DNA of 64,000 nt from Acanthopleura granulata (GCA_016165875.1 JABBOT010000005.1:26933368-26997367), one strand, 5' to 3'; shown: positions 23,281 through 34,210, counted from the stretch's first letter. The notes: generated by a model not told the origin, from the letters alone. Program-made: numbers and translations.

Positions 23281-23956
23281 ATAATTTACGGCAGCTGTAG
23301 TGGTTTGATCATTTACAGTGCACTTAACTGTAAATGTTTTTACGCTGGACATATAACAACAGTAATCTGTGTTGTTTTACAACATTCCCTCCGATTTACA
23401 TTAATCTTATATCATTCCCAAACCTGTAAAACAACAGATGAGTTGTTGTAAACTTGCGAAAGAGTAACTTATATCGTGTCAGATGAACATTTAGGTTACT
23501 ACTGTCACCCTAAATCTCGACCTTAGGTTGACCCTTGCCAATTATAGCCTATACATGGCGTTTACGTATACACTGTAATGTAGTGTACCTTATATCTAAA
23601 CGATATACAGGCATATATGCGTGGCTAGGGTGAACCCAAATTTATGAGTGAAAGACGACGGTGTTAACGATCATAAGAATATGACATCTCGTATGCGACG
23701 TACAGAACACTCAACTAGTAGTTATGGCGCACCCAATGATTGGGGACGCAGACTCTCTAACAACTAGCTGCTAACCCTTGCTGAGTATTACCTCCATTGT
23801 CTCACCACCTGATGTTGAAGCTTCGTCCACTTGCGCAGATCGCGAAAATTTGACGGTAGACAGTTGACGGGAAAACAGTTGGCGGAAAGTTAAGAAGGTA
23901 AGCAAGTTGTCAATTACCGGGGATAATTTCGTGTATGTTAGTGGCGGTTAACTGAC

Positions 23957-24169
23957 TGTGTGTTTAAGCGTCGTTCTTGTGGAATAGACTTTAAATCTCT
24001 CTCATTGTACTGGAGGCATTGCAACAGAATTCACTCCAATTATCTGAATGTCAGGTTTCCCTGTGGAATAAGAAATTGTCGGCCTAAGTTTTCCTCGCAT
24101 GTTGCACTGAGGCAACACGTATGTCGCTACCATTATTCCACATTAAATGTTGATTTATTGAATTACTAA
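23957..24169 (+). CDS. two-finger C2H2-like fragment
   Basis: The frame reads C-x6-C-x12-H-x4-H (CVFKRRSC...HCNRIH) followed by C-x4-C-x11-H-x4-H (CGIRNCRPKFSSHVALRQHVCRYH). These are two tandem C2H2-type zinc-finger-like units, with the conserved hydrophobic residues between. No conventional ATG lies before the first cysteine, and an in-frame stop at 23939 limits the 5' end. If expressed it would be an internal exon. I recall similar paired fingers at the N-terminus of uncharacterised, often multi-copy metazoan proteins, possibly transposon-related. Downstream frames at 24499-25393 might be further exons but show no motif. Gene versus relic is undecided. Confidence 0.4.
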   Translation, partial: CVFKRRSCGIDFKSLSLYWRHCNRIHSNYLNVRFPCGIRNCRPKFSSHVALRQHVCRYHYSTLNVDLLNY

Positions 24170-24440
24170 GCACGTAAAGGACAAATGTCAGCAGTCATTT
24201 AGATCTGAACACCCTTCTCGTGAAATAAGTAAGATGAGGTCATTCTTCTATTAAGGGCCATGAGGGTGATGGGTGTAGGGTCTATCTCAAAACATACTGC
24301 ATGTATTGAGATCACATTTGTATGTAAATTGTTAAACAGCAATAATATGAGGGGCGATGTTCCATCGCCATGTGTAATTTACTGTATATTAATTTACTGC
24401 CGTAAATTACAAAATTCCTGACCTTCAGGTCTCTTAAGTG

Positions 24441-25393
24441 TTATATATTGAGATCCATCTTAATATGCAGTGCAAGTAAATTATAGAAGCGAACTTTTTT
24501 GGCGGCTTTGCTACCAACTCTAATCGATTGTTTCTCTCGGAACTCACATTTGCTCAAAGTAATAACAAAGATGAAGAGTTTGATTGTGTATGAATGTAAC
24601 TGTGAATTCTTTGACAGCCACATGACAATAATATATTTCCATTTCTTCCGAGAGACATGTATGATGTGTGCATTTTTTATAGAAACCACCAGCCCAAAGG
24701 TTGTTGAAGAAGATTGCCAATTGCTCACACTGCATATTGCAGTTGTAGGTATGTAGTTATATTATTTGGATGGATAAATCCCATCATCTCATTCACTTGT
24801 TCATTAATGAGGTGTAAATGAACTTTGCAGAGAAGAAGAGTATTATCTACTTTTTTTATACACTGAGTGATTCCATGTTTTTGAGTTTGATCCTTTCTTC
24901 AGGTTTCATGTGCAATATGCGGCTAGTCATTGCTGAAAATTTATAGTCATTTTATGATGGAAATTTCTGCCTTCCATATTATTATTTTACTTACATGTAA
25001 TTCGAAATCTTCTCTGGTAGATGTTCCTGTATACCTTGATTTGTACTGTTTTTCTCACTTGTACAGTATCAAAACCTTACATGTGGTTTCTTATTCTGTT
25101 ACTTGCCTATACATTCTCCTGTTCATACATGTTTCAGAAAATGTACCTGATCCTGGTTCAAACTTTTCTTGGTAATTGAAAAGAGAGTTATGACACAAGG
25201 AATGCGAAATGTCTGGGATGGTATGGTGATAGTACATGCAAGTTATTATGTATTTAACATGCAATACGAGGAAAATGTGTCTGACATACACTGGAATTCA
25301 TGCAGAGGTGAGATTCCTATATCTTTGACATTAACTGTTTGTTTGTTCTTTTTTATATTTGAGCTTTTTTGTATTATATTGAAGCAAAGTTGA
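24441..25393. other. unrecognised frames downstream of the zinc fingers
   Basis: Plus-strand frames at 24499-24756, 24930-25175 and 25169-25393. The first ends beside a donor-like GTATGT (about 24749). The second begins shortly after a pyrimidine-rich TTTCTTCAG (24893-24901). The arrangement is compatible with exons of the zinc-finger gene, but none of the translations is recognisable. Confidence 0.15.
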
Positions 25394-27540
25394 AATGAAG
25401 TTAGTACATGTACATGTACCAGGATTCCAATGATCCCTGAATTTGTGGAAAGAGTTTGAATTTATACAGAAGTTTCAAGGCCTAGGAAGTTTTGAAACAG
25501 AATTTATTTTGAAACATGTCCTTGAGAGCACTTGATTTTTCAGTTGTAAATAGTATGTTGCATTATGTTCTAAATGAACTGATAAATAAGCTAGCAAAGT
25601 AGTATCCATTAATCTCCATTTGTAATTTAACTATTAAATTGTTTCTTGAAACAAACTCCAAAAATGTTACCAGTTTACAGCCCTGATGTACTGCTGTCTT
25701 ATCACTCCTATTACCTATTTATAGCACCTTTCATAAAACCAGGTATATACAGTAGAATTGACATCTTTTAAACACTTAAACAGCGTATACTCATTTCTGA
25801 TTTTAAATCTTATGATGTGATCACTTATGTAGTCTTGCTTAAGTCCGGTGCATAGCACTTGCCTTCATGTAAAAGTCTGCCAATATTCACTAACTTGCCA
25901 AAGGTTGTTGGTTTACTCCAGGAGTTCTTCCTTCGCAAATGTTGATATACTGGATGTCATTATACGAGGGGAAAATTTTGAGTATGGCTTTAGACAAAAA
26001 TCCTTCTCAGGAGGTTGTCTAGTGGTACTTTAAACACAGTGAAATACGGTGTCAGTGTCCCCTGAATATCAGATAAATTTTATTAAAAACCAATGGAATG
26101 CGTTAGGTTGCGAGTTGTTATTTTTAGGCATGTTTGTGTACACGTGATTGCCTCGACCCATGCCTGTAGATTTTATGGCCCTTGCAGATTGTAAATGGTT
26201 TCCATGGCGCATGTTTTATGAATCTGAATCCCTCAACTGGGAGTAAATCGAAGGCCAGACAAGCGGAATACCCAGTAAAGTCCTGTCATTCCTTAACTCG
26301 CTAAATAAGTTCGATTAGAATATGTAGTGTGACTGTGTGGCACTATTTCACTGTTAAAAGTAAAGGTAATGCAGTAGTCTTTTGGTTCAGTATTTTGTTA
26401 TTTCTTCAGACAGTTGAGTGATTAATAATGATTTAGAAACAATTTTTTCAATTAATTTCAATCTGTAAAACACAAAGTTGTTTGAACTTAAGTGCATGTG
26501 TAATAGTTTATCTGTTTTCATGATTGTTTCCGAAAGGAGGCATAGAATTAGGTGTATGCACACACATTATTACATTTGTATATAATATGTTTCTATACAT
26601 TAATACACATGTAATCTGTTTACTGTTCCCGTCGGAGGAATTTGGGAATGCTTTGAAATGAGTGTTCAGCAATTACTTTAAGATTAAATAATGTTGGGGT
26701 AGAGACAAGGATCGCTATGAATTGTAATTTTAATTATATTGTTTCTGTAGATTCTTAACAGATGCGATGTGTTCTGAAAACCGTCTGCTGTAAACCTGTA
26801 ATTTATTTATTTGTTTCACTGCAAAAGGTTAATGTGAGTACATTTGAATGATTTTGATTATGCCCCCCCTCCCAACCATTAAGGGTTTACATGTGAAATC
26901 AGGAATTGATGCTATAGTCTTACTCTTAAATAGTTTGACATTGACACATGTAAGTGTATGGTGTGTGTATTTGTTGTATAAGCTGATTGCCTTGAACTTT
27001 CCACCTGTCAGTCGACTCTAGGTGTCAATGTTTTCTCTCGGCTGTTCAATATAAGTTCAGAACATTTCACATGTTTTGCGTTAAGTATGAGGGATTCTTA
27101 ATTTTTTTGATGTAACAAGTTATTCAAGATAATTAAGACAAAGTGATTCCTTAAGTCATAAGCATTTGAAGGATTTCTAGGTTTGTGTTAGTGTAAAAGC
27201 TTATCTTCACTTCAGTGACATCTCTCAAGTTGCAATATAGCTATACATGTAATTAATATTATTTTACTGACTGTTCATTCCTATATATATGTAAGCGATG
27301 TACTTGTAACAAAATGTTTCGCAAGGTATTTGTTTTGCTTTAAAGAGCAAAGACATATTCTTACTTAACGTTTGAATAAGCAAAAGACGTAATTAAGGAT
27401 TTTATGTATTATTTGTATTGCCACGCATGATTTAATCTGCATACATGAGCCTTTTATGCCTTCGAATGTTTTGTCAATATACTGAAGTTAGAAACATGTG
27501 GATCGTTAACCTTGCACATGATAAAAACCACAGAGAAATT
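25394..27540. other. no gene seen
   Basis: Very AT-rich sequence with no protein-like frame and no repeat noticed. Confidence 0.5.
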
Positions 27541-27905
27541 CAATGGTAATTTACAATGGTTTCCTCTATAATACTACAGCAGTGACAACTGCAAATCTAC
27601 CGTGAAGTCAGTAATAAAATCACAGAAGGGCTTTGTTAATTTGCCATGGATTTCATTTGCTAATTTACAATGGTTTGCTGTGTAATACTACACAACTTAC
27701 AAGTGCAAATTCACTGGGGATTGAGTAATAAAATTACAGTAAGGTTTTTGTTAATTTACAATGGTATTTTTTGGAAATAAACTACTGTTCTGGATATAAA
27801 CATACAAACCGTACATCTTGTAAATCTACAGTGGGAAAGGGTGGTCACAAAATTTACCAACACTTTTCGCTGTATAATAACAGTGTAATTTTTTTTACAG
27901 TGTAT
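27541..27905. repeat. diverged tandem repeat, ~115-bp unit
   Basis: About three units share TTAATTTACAATGGTTT, TAATACTACA, CAAATCTACMGTG and AGTAATAAAATYACAG. Starts are near 27546, 27660 and 27752. The last unit is the most diverged and runs into a SINE fragment at 27901. Confidence 0.65.
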
Positions 27906-28105
27906 ACCGGGTGGGGGTCATACCAAAGACCTGAAAAATGTAGTTGTTGCAGCCTCGCAACTGGGAGAACTGAGAGGTGAGAGCAAGAAAACTGAGCTTG
28001 TTAGGCTTGTGTCAGTATAATGTGACTGGGTTTGGTGCCATACCTGCTGAATGCGGCCAACGGAGGCAGACGGAAAAAGTGGTCGCATATGACATTTGGC
28101 CACAT
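27901..28105 (+). mobile_element. SINE (family 1 relative), plus-strand fragment
   Basis: Contains CATACCAAAGACCTGAAAAA, TTGTTGCAGCCTCGC and GTGTCAGTATAATGTGACTG in order. This matches the body of the complete family-1 SINE at 16595-16934 in the opposite orientation. The tRNA head and the tail are missing or diverged. Confidence 0.6.
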
Positions 28106-28109
28106 AGGA

Positions 28110-28665
28110 CAGGTTGTGAATACCAAGCCAAATAACAACTGAATTAAGTTTCTGAAAATTTACACATGTAGGTCTACATAATAATCTTAGACATAATTGT
28201 TAAAACACTACTCTGCTCTGCTACATATATTTCAAAGAAATATAGCATTGGTAATAAAATGAAACTAAAAAATTTCAAGTTATATGGGGTAGACCTATAG
28301 GTCTCACGCATTAAACAAGCGCTTACAGAAAGAGTTTCAGATCAGAGCACGTATGACAGAACCTTTTCCGCATCATTGTCAAACCTTAGAAAGCCATGTG
28401 CCAGTTTGGCCTACGTAGCTATAAATGACTTTTCTAGCAAAGTTTTGGGCTGTAAATGACAGACTGCTGAGTTGTTTGAAAATTCAGTCAATTATATTTG
28501 CTATTGCCAATGAAACAACAACAGTAAGAAAATGAACGAGTGAAGGAAGAACGGTTTCAAAATATGTTAACGATAGGCAATATTTTGAGCGGGGGGGGAG
28601 GAGGGGTGAATGCACTAACTCATGGGAGTCGCCTCGACCCCTAGGGAGTCCACCAACCCCTGTTC
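28110..28665. other. no gene seen
   Basis: Nothing recognised apart from a G-rich run near 28590-28605. Confidence 0.5.
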
Positions 28666-28669
28666 CGAT

Positions 28670-28887
28670 TAATTTCTGCTACATCTGCTACAAGCCATAT
28701 GGTGTTCGCGTACATAAACTTTTGCCAATTATCTATGTAGACAGACACCAGCAGGAAGGGTGATTGGACTTTTTATTGGGAGCTGTCTCATGACCCGGCG
28801 AGCCCTCCAGCTAATTTCTGCTGCACATCAAGCTATATGCTGTTTGCGTACATAAACATTTGCTAATTATCTATATAGACAGACACA
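28670..28887. repeat. pair of ~80-bp direct repeats
   Basis: TAATTTCTGCT...AGACAGACAC occurs at 28670-28750 and, a few bases shorter, at 28812-28887. The two share most bases, including GCGTACATAAAC and AATTATCTAT. A local duplication with a 142-bp offset. Confidence 0.85.
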
Positions 28888-28889
28888 CG

Positions 28890-30030
28890 GTCATATTCAG
28901 AACAAACACAACATGAGAGCAGTAAGGGACGGCCCACTACTTAGACATATGTGTTGCTGTGCGTATACCTGTGGTATAGGTAATGTAGGCCGGACCAGCC
29001 TATATCTGTCGATCTAAGATTAAAAGCCAGCGGTATTACTCAGATACTCACATACTTCCAGGTTCCCTATATATAATATAGGCTGATAATAGTCCGTGAG
29101 TCTCCTGACCTATTTATGGGTGTACTAGGACTGTGTAAAACATATTGACTCTACATCCGCTGCTCTATTGTGTAAAAATCAATTCTTACGATTAATAAAG
29201 TACAATCTATAACTAGGTGGTGTAAATATAAAAGCATGTGGAGGCTATATTACCGATTTTTCAATGTGAACTGAGAGCTCTCAGTTTTTGACGCCTTGTC
29301 TACCGCATGGCATTGAGGGATGGATGACTAGCATATTTTTATCTGCGGATTTCAGCGAAAATAATTGCTCTGGACAAAAATTAACGTGATGTTCTTTATC
29401 AGCCCGTCTTCCTACACCGGATAGGTACATTTTTGAGACCATTATATGCAACAGGGTTTGGGAGGTATAAATATATAAATTCGCGGCTAAGATAGTTGAA
29501 CGGCGTGTGGAGCAGTGAGATCTCCCAAAGGCCGATACGGTACACGCCAGTCACGTATCTCTCACATGTGGGGGTTCAAACCTGTATGGGAAGCACTTCC
29601 CAGAGAAAAAAAGGCCTCCGGAGTCCCAAACCACATAAATGAAAAAGAAATTAAAACCCTACGGGACTCCGCCGAGAGACGTGTCAAAGGATTTTGCTTT
29701 GTTTTACTTCAACAAATTAGTGTTATAGGGACCTCCAACTAATCCGTCAGTTGGAGTCTGGCGGTCCGGCTTCATCTATTTTACCATTGAGGCCTGGTAA
29801 CCCAGAGCAAATTAAATATTCTAATTTACCATTGAGTCAGGTGATTTCACCTGTCTGGTCTTCTACAGCGTTCTAAAGTTTGTCTATAATGTATAGAGCT
29901 AACCCCCACTTGACCAAAATTGCGGTCAGACTGAGTATATTAGATAAGCGTGATGGACACATCTTAAAGCCGACTTGCGGGTAATACTACAGGTATATCA
30001 AACTTCGGTATCCCACCTCTCTGTTGAGAG
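28890..30030. other. no gene seen; left approach to the virus-like element
   Basis: Contains a perfect 18-bp palindrome at 29269-29286 (AACTGAGAG/CTCTCAGTT) and a 75-codon plus frame at 29515-29742 without motif. The left end of the virus-like element is somewhere here or just after. No terminal repeat was identified. Confidence 0.4.
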
Positions 30031-30039
30031 GTTCAATTA

Positions 30040-30640
30040 GCGGATAGTTGTTTCATGAGGGTCGTTCGAGCCTCGTCCCGCACATGCTGCACTAACTCGT
30101 CTTTCGCTTTCTTATCTAATGAAAACGAGCTATGTACTGTACCGACTCGAATCTATTGTTTCATTTCTCGGTATTTTTCGAGTTCACCCAATATTAACCG
30201 AATCTCGTATCCGAAAGTTTACACTCAATTAGCGCTGTAGAGACGTGGTCGGTGATGGAACCCAAACCATCGACATCTGCCAGATCTGATAAGGCTATCT
30301 CTTTGCAACCAGAGCCCACTGGGTCCATCACGTCAGCAGATGTGTAAAGTTAAGCTCAAGCACGTCGTCTCTACAGGTTGATCACGATTGTTTAACAGCT
30401 TTACAGCAGGCTGTGACACGAGGCCAGCCGACAGTCTTTTGTACTGTGAATTGGTAAATTGCACCATCCTTTCCGTGTTCATGCCTTCTTGGAACGTCGG
30501 GGCTTCCCTCAGAAAAGCAGAGCCTCTTGCAATACTGGTAGACACTGCGGCGATGTTTTCGGACGCGCTCACCTCGTCCAGGTGGAAAAATATTTCTTTG
30601 TGGGGCATCAGTTTCGATAGTTTGTCCCCATCATAAGGCG
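30040..30640 (-). pseudogene. unrecognised minus-strand remnant at the left of the virus-like element
   Basis: Two minus-strand pieces read as protein. 30608-30333 has HLDEVSASENIAAVSTSIAR and MVQFTNSQYKRLSAG. A piece at about 30200-30045 has FSLDKKAKDELVQHVRDEAR. The first appears to continue upstream across a one-base shift near 30618 towards about 30660. Both are oriented away from the plus-strand structural genes, as if divergently transcribed. No family is recognised. The overlapping plus frames at 30055-30240 and 30388-30636 look like shadows. Confidence 0.35.
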
Positions 30641-30643
30641 TTT

Positions 30644-31462
30644 TAGTTCAATAGGAAGGTAACCCATTACCACGTCGGTGGTGTATATTCGAGTAAAGAG
30701 ATTGAGGAGCCCGGTGAAATCGTGGTGATAGATACCAGCGTGAACAACTCGCGAGTTGCTTTCGACGTAACTTTCTTGAACGCTTCACCTTATCGAAAAT
30801 CAACAGCGTCACATTGGTTCAGAGATGGCCTTGTGCCACAAGCAGCTCAATTTTGCCGTATGGTGCGCCACGACAGGTTTTGCGGTGTCAAAGGAAAATC
30901 ACCTAAAGCAGACACTACACTATGCAACTCTGTGTTCCACTTTCACGTGTACTATCAAGGGCGCCATATTCTGGAAGAGATTAAGGCACCACCCCGACAA
31001 CACGTTACATGGAGTAGGATCGACAATCCGTTCAACCGGAGGGCATACAAGCGGATTTGCGCCGAGTTTCGGGTCTCCTCAAGCACAGACTGGCGGCAAA
31101 AAATCAGTGGAAACGACGGGTTAGGCGTCGCTTATTATTATATCACGAGCACAGGACACGTGAAATCTCATTACGACTACGATCCTGGCCGCATGTCATC
31201 CCAGCGAACACCGGGCAAGTTTTACATCGATTTCATCTCGCAAGGCAGCGATGTCGATCAAGCAGGGGTCACCTACATCCTCGACAAATCTGAACGGTTT
31301 ACCCAGGCAGGCGTGAAGGGCGTGAACGACACCACTTATATTTGGAAAATCCTCGGAGCACAGACCCGCAGCAGTATCTTAGGCACGGAAGGCACGGCAT
31401 TTGACGCACAGAGGCAGTTCGTAGCGAATGTCGAAAACGCCATAGCAAGACCTGTAGGTTAG
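30644..31462 (+). CDS. intact frame, probable virion structural protein of a Polinton/adintovirus-like element
   Basis: The longest open frame in the window: 246 codons from a GTG at 30722. It is actually open from just after a stop at 30644, and the extra N-terminal codons read protein-like (GGVYSSKEIEEPGE). There is no ATG until codon 47, so the true start is unclear or has been lost. The product is soluble-looking, with no signal peptide or membrane segment, and ends in FVANVENAIARPVG. It lies directly before the major-capsid-like gene. From this position and remembered similarity to proteins of animal Polinton-type elements, a penton or minor capsid role is inferred. It is the only gene of the block with no visible stop or shift. 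Confidence 0.5.
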
Positions 31463-31499
31463 CATGCTGGCTATGGTGACCCGACTTTTCGTGGCAGCC

Positions 31500-32408
31500 C
31501 GTGGACCTATGTAAGACGGCCCAGGAGAGAGGGAATGCTCAATACCAAGGCATGGACAGAAGCCGCAAGAAGAATGTCACCCGAATCCTGGTCGGGGCTG
31601 AGAAAAAAGACAAGGACGTAGCCAAACACCGAGCCATTGCACAGGCCTGTGGCAACCGATACTACACATTCCTCCACTTCGAGCTGCTGGAGAGCCACAT
31701 GCCATTCTACCAGTCAGCCTTGGGGACAGACTCGAATATGAGCTAACCTTCAACGACTACAACCGCGCCTTTCGGTCCACAGGGGACGCCGATGCTATGA
31801 GCCTCGAGTATGACATGGTCACCCAGTCCGAGCTTGCCTGGATGATCTGTAACAAGTACGCCGGCCTCCTGGCCATACTGTACGGGCGTGTGCTCCGACA
31901 CCGCAAAATCAACCGCGTTGAGAGCGACACCCTGTGGAACACCAACCTTAACGTACCCACCCGCAGTATGAAAGGCATCTTGATGCTGTTTGAGGACCCA
32001 AGAGCGCCATTCCGGCGGGATTTCTACGACCCCAAAATAACCAAGATGGAGGAGCTGTACAACCAACGCCTCGGCACATACTAGCAGTGGGATGAGGCAA
32101 GGAAGTTCTTTGCAGCCGGCTGCAAGCGCCATCATTATGTGGCCATGGTGGCAAAAGATCTGGTCCCTGGCAGACGTGTCACTGGCTGACTTCTTAAGCA
32201 CCAAGTACGCCCTGTAGCTTGACTTCCGCTCCACGGACGACGACCATTTACACGGCAGCGGGCGGCGCGTATTGAACACCCATGAGGGGGTGACCATTCA
32301 GATCACGAAAAATGTAGAGGCGGCAGGCCCTTTGAACATCTGCTTTACGTGGGCATGGACGACGAGCCCAATACCGAGGATGATCCACTCGTCACAACGC
32401 TGTTCTAA
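31500..32408 (+). pseudogene. major capsid protein relic, Polinton/adintovirus-like
   Basis: About 300 codons readable in successive frames. An N-terminal part lies at 31501-31720, a one-base shift follows near 31720, and the central part runs at 31725-32084 (FYDPKITK near 32021). A TAG at 32082-32084 is followed in frame by QWDEARKFFAAG. A further shift near 32188, a TAG near 32214 and another shift near 32345 precede the natural stop at 32406-32408. The segment order agrees with the hexon-type (double jelly-roll) capsid protein of animal Polinton-type elements as I know it. The fold itself cannot be seen by eye. Its place between the 246-codon gene and the packaging ATPase is the usual arrangement. 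At least five inactivating changes make it a fossil. Confidence 0.55.
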
Positions 32409-32429
32409 TGCTGCGAGTCTCTGGCCCAG

Positions 32430-32970
32430 TGGCCCCAACTCGGCGATTATCTGCGGAATGATGGGTGTGGGAAAACCCTTTTCACTCTCAACCTCCTGGA
32501 GGGTCCCTATCGCGGCTTGTTTCAACACACTGTTTTTCTGTGTTCCACTATACGGTATAATCGGGTGTATCAAGAGTGTCCCTGGGTGTGCAACGATCCA
32601 GAGGTCTATGTCGTAGACCCAGGTGAAAGACTCCATGACTACCTCCGTGCCTTCTACCAGCTGTTCCATGGCAAGCCAACCCTGTACGTCATTGACGACT
32701 GCTCGGCCACAAGGTCGCTGACCTAAGCTCTCTTTCTCAGGCCAGCGTCTGGGTGCTAAACCAGAAATGTAACTGAAGGATCTACGCGAACAGACGTGCT
32801 GGGTCGCCATCTTCCACTGCAAAGATATCGACTAGTTTGAAGAATGTCTCCGAGAAAATAATGTGGTCCCTCCGGAAGAGCGGGCCAGAGTACGGCAGCA
32901 GCTGGCCGAAACAAAGCATGCCAAGCTTCTGTTAAAGACTGATCAGCCAGCTGCATACTACGTGCTATGA
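32430..32970 (+). pseudogene. DNA-packaging ATPase relic (A32/FtsK-HerA type)
   Basis: Walker A reads NDGCGKT at about 32457-32477. Walker B reads PTLYVIDDC at 32676-32702, with a hydrophobic strand ending in acidic residues. The spacing of about 75 residues is normal for the short packaging ATPases of Polintons, adintoviruses and virophages, which pump DNA into capsids. The frame stops at 32726. After a shift the C-terminal part continues at 32782-32970 (WVAIFHCKD...FEECLREN), with one in-frame TAG at 32833-32835, and ends at a natural TGA. The usual N-terminus is short or lost, as sequence before Walker A has a stop at 32406. It follows the capsid relic by a few dozen bases on the same strand. 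Confidence 0.7.
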
Positions 32971-32979
32971 TGTGCACTG

Positions 32980-33400
32980 TTGCTTAACAACACCAAGCTG
33001 TTGCTATTTTCCCTGCAAACAATCACCTTTAGTGTGATAGCATGGACTGCGTGCATGCGGCCTGTCACTTCGCCAGACAAATATGGAAGAACCAATCTAC
33101 GAACAGATGGAGGCCGCCTCCTCGGCTGGACAAAAGCAACAGAAGGGGACATTGGAGGAACAGGCAGAAAGAAAGACCCGAAGAGTGTGGGAGCTGAGCG
33201 TCCCGGGCCCGCTGCCAGAAAGGTCAAAATGGAACAACTGCTTGAGCAGCTTCGGGCAGCCAGGGAATCACAACATCATTGTGTTTCTGTTGCTGCTACA
33301 GCAAGACAGCAGGTGGCACCAGAACGAAGAGAGCCTGTTTCATAGACTCCTGGTGTTGCAAAGCAGGCCAACTGAACCATGTATATCATTGGGGTAGCCG
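32980..33400 (+). pseudogene. small unrecognised gene after the packaging ATPase
   Basis: The frame from an ATG at 33083 encodes a charged, Gln/Glu-rich, helix-prone N-terminus (MEEPIYEQMEAASS, then EEQAERKTR). An overlapping frame ending at 33345 carries MEQLLEQLRAARESQ, which looks like the natural continuation after a shift near 33215. Together they suggest a small coiled-coil-type protein. No family is assigned. Position in the structural gene run suggests a virion component or chaperone, which is inference only. Confidence 0.35.
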
Positions 33401-33554
33401 GCCTTGAGGTGGTATATTATATATGTACTCATCACCAGCAGCTGCCGCCTCTTCCTTTCGCGGGGCACCTACAAAAAACATCAAAAGCCACCTCTTATCC
33501 CCCCTCTGCTCAGCAGATAGATTCTCACCGACCCTTTCCATATGGAAGAACAAC
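33378..33554 (+). pseudogene. small Pro/His-rich frame in the structural block
   Basis: An ATG at 33378 opens a short frame starting with a hydrophobic segment (MYIIGVAGLEVVYYIC) followed by a Pro/His-rich part (PPLPFAGHLQK). It runs to a stop just before the next gene at 33555. The hydrophobic start could be a membrane segment. Similar short membrane-plus-proline-rich frames occur in related elements as far as I recall. Weak evidence. Confidence 0.25.
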
Positions 33555-33792
33555 ATGACCACTCCAGCTGCCGACGGTAAGATCCTCGTAATCGCGCTGT
33601 ATCACAGCGCAATCGACTCTGATTTAGCTATGGGATACTCCACTTTGGGTAAGATGGTCACTGGAGGTCCCTCCCAAGGTAGACTTCAACCCCTGTGATA
33701 TCGGGAAGGTGGTTGTGGACGTGGCCGTCGCGATGGTGAATAAGGACATGCTAATTAAACAGGGAATCATTCCAGCAGATATTATGATGTAA
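33555..33792 (+). pseudogene. small capsid-region protein, one frameshift
   Basis: Starts at an ATG at 33555. The first frame (TPAADGKILVIALYHSAIDS) runs to 33698. From about 33665 a second frame reads VVVDVAVAMVNKDMLIKQG and ends in PADIMM before a TAA at 33790-33792. One frameshift therefore separates the halves of a protein of about 78 residues. The terminal segment resembles a small conserved protein of Polinton-type elements that I recall. The stop lies 2 bp before the next ATG, a compact virus-like spacing. Confidence 0.4.
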
Positions 33793-33794
33793 CA

Positions 33795-34210
33795 ATGGTC
33801 TCGATCGCAATGATAGTTGGAGGCTCTCACCTAAATGCACTTGCTTTCTCAGGTGGTAATTTTCTCCTCTCAACTCTTCGAAACTTAACGGTCGATGCGG
33901 AGCGTAAACGCCACGATAAAGAACAGCTCCAGGCGCCGCAGGTGGCGTGGTTTCAAAAAGCACAAGGCGCCTGGACTGGATTGATGACGAACTTCGTCGA
34001 CAGGGGCAGGCAGAGCGCACATTTCACGATGTCGACTTCGTCATGCGCGACTACGCTCATGTCACAGGGAAAACACTTAGACTCACAGGTTGCGCACCTG
34101 TCCAAAGGGATTTCTGTTTACCATGGGAGGGCCAAAAAGAACGCGAAATCGCCTTCATCTTCCTCGGGATGGGTTTGACTGGGCTAATCGCCGGCAAACC
34201 CGCCGAGTAA
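33795..34210 (+). pseudogene. small membrane-anchored virion-type protein, one frameshift
   Basis: ATG at 33795, 2 bp after the preceding stop. The N-terminus has a hydrophobic stretch (VSIAMIVGGSHLNALAFSGG), probably a membrane segment. A basic helical part follows (DAERKRHDKEQLQ). A shift near 33945-33965 moves the reading into the frame ending at 34210. That frame holds DDELRRQGQAERTF, FVMRDYAHVTGK, and a second hydrophobic segment near its end (IAFIFLGMGLTGLIAG). Two hydrophobic segments flanking a charged helix fit a minor virion protein. The segment order agrees with a small protein found beside capsid genes in related elements. The exact function is unknown. Confidence 0.45.

Noticed and set aside
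31743..32297. 184-codon minus-strand frame
   Set aside because: It is antisense to the major-capsid relic, whose plus-strand reading is supported by family-like segments and gene order. Treated as a shadow.
32298..32822. 174-codon minus-strand frame
   Set aside because: Antisense to the packaging ATPase, whose Walker A and B are on the plus strand.
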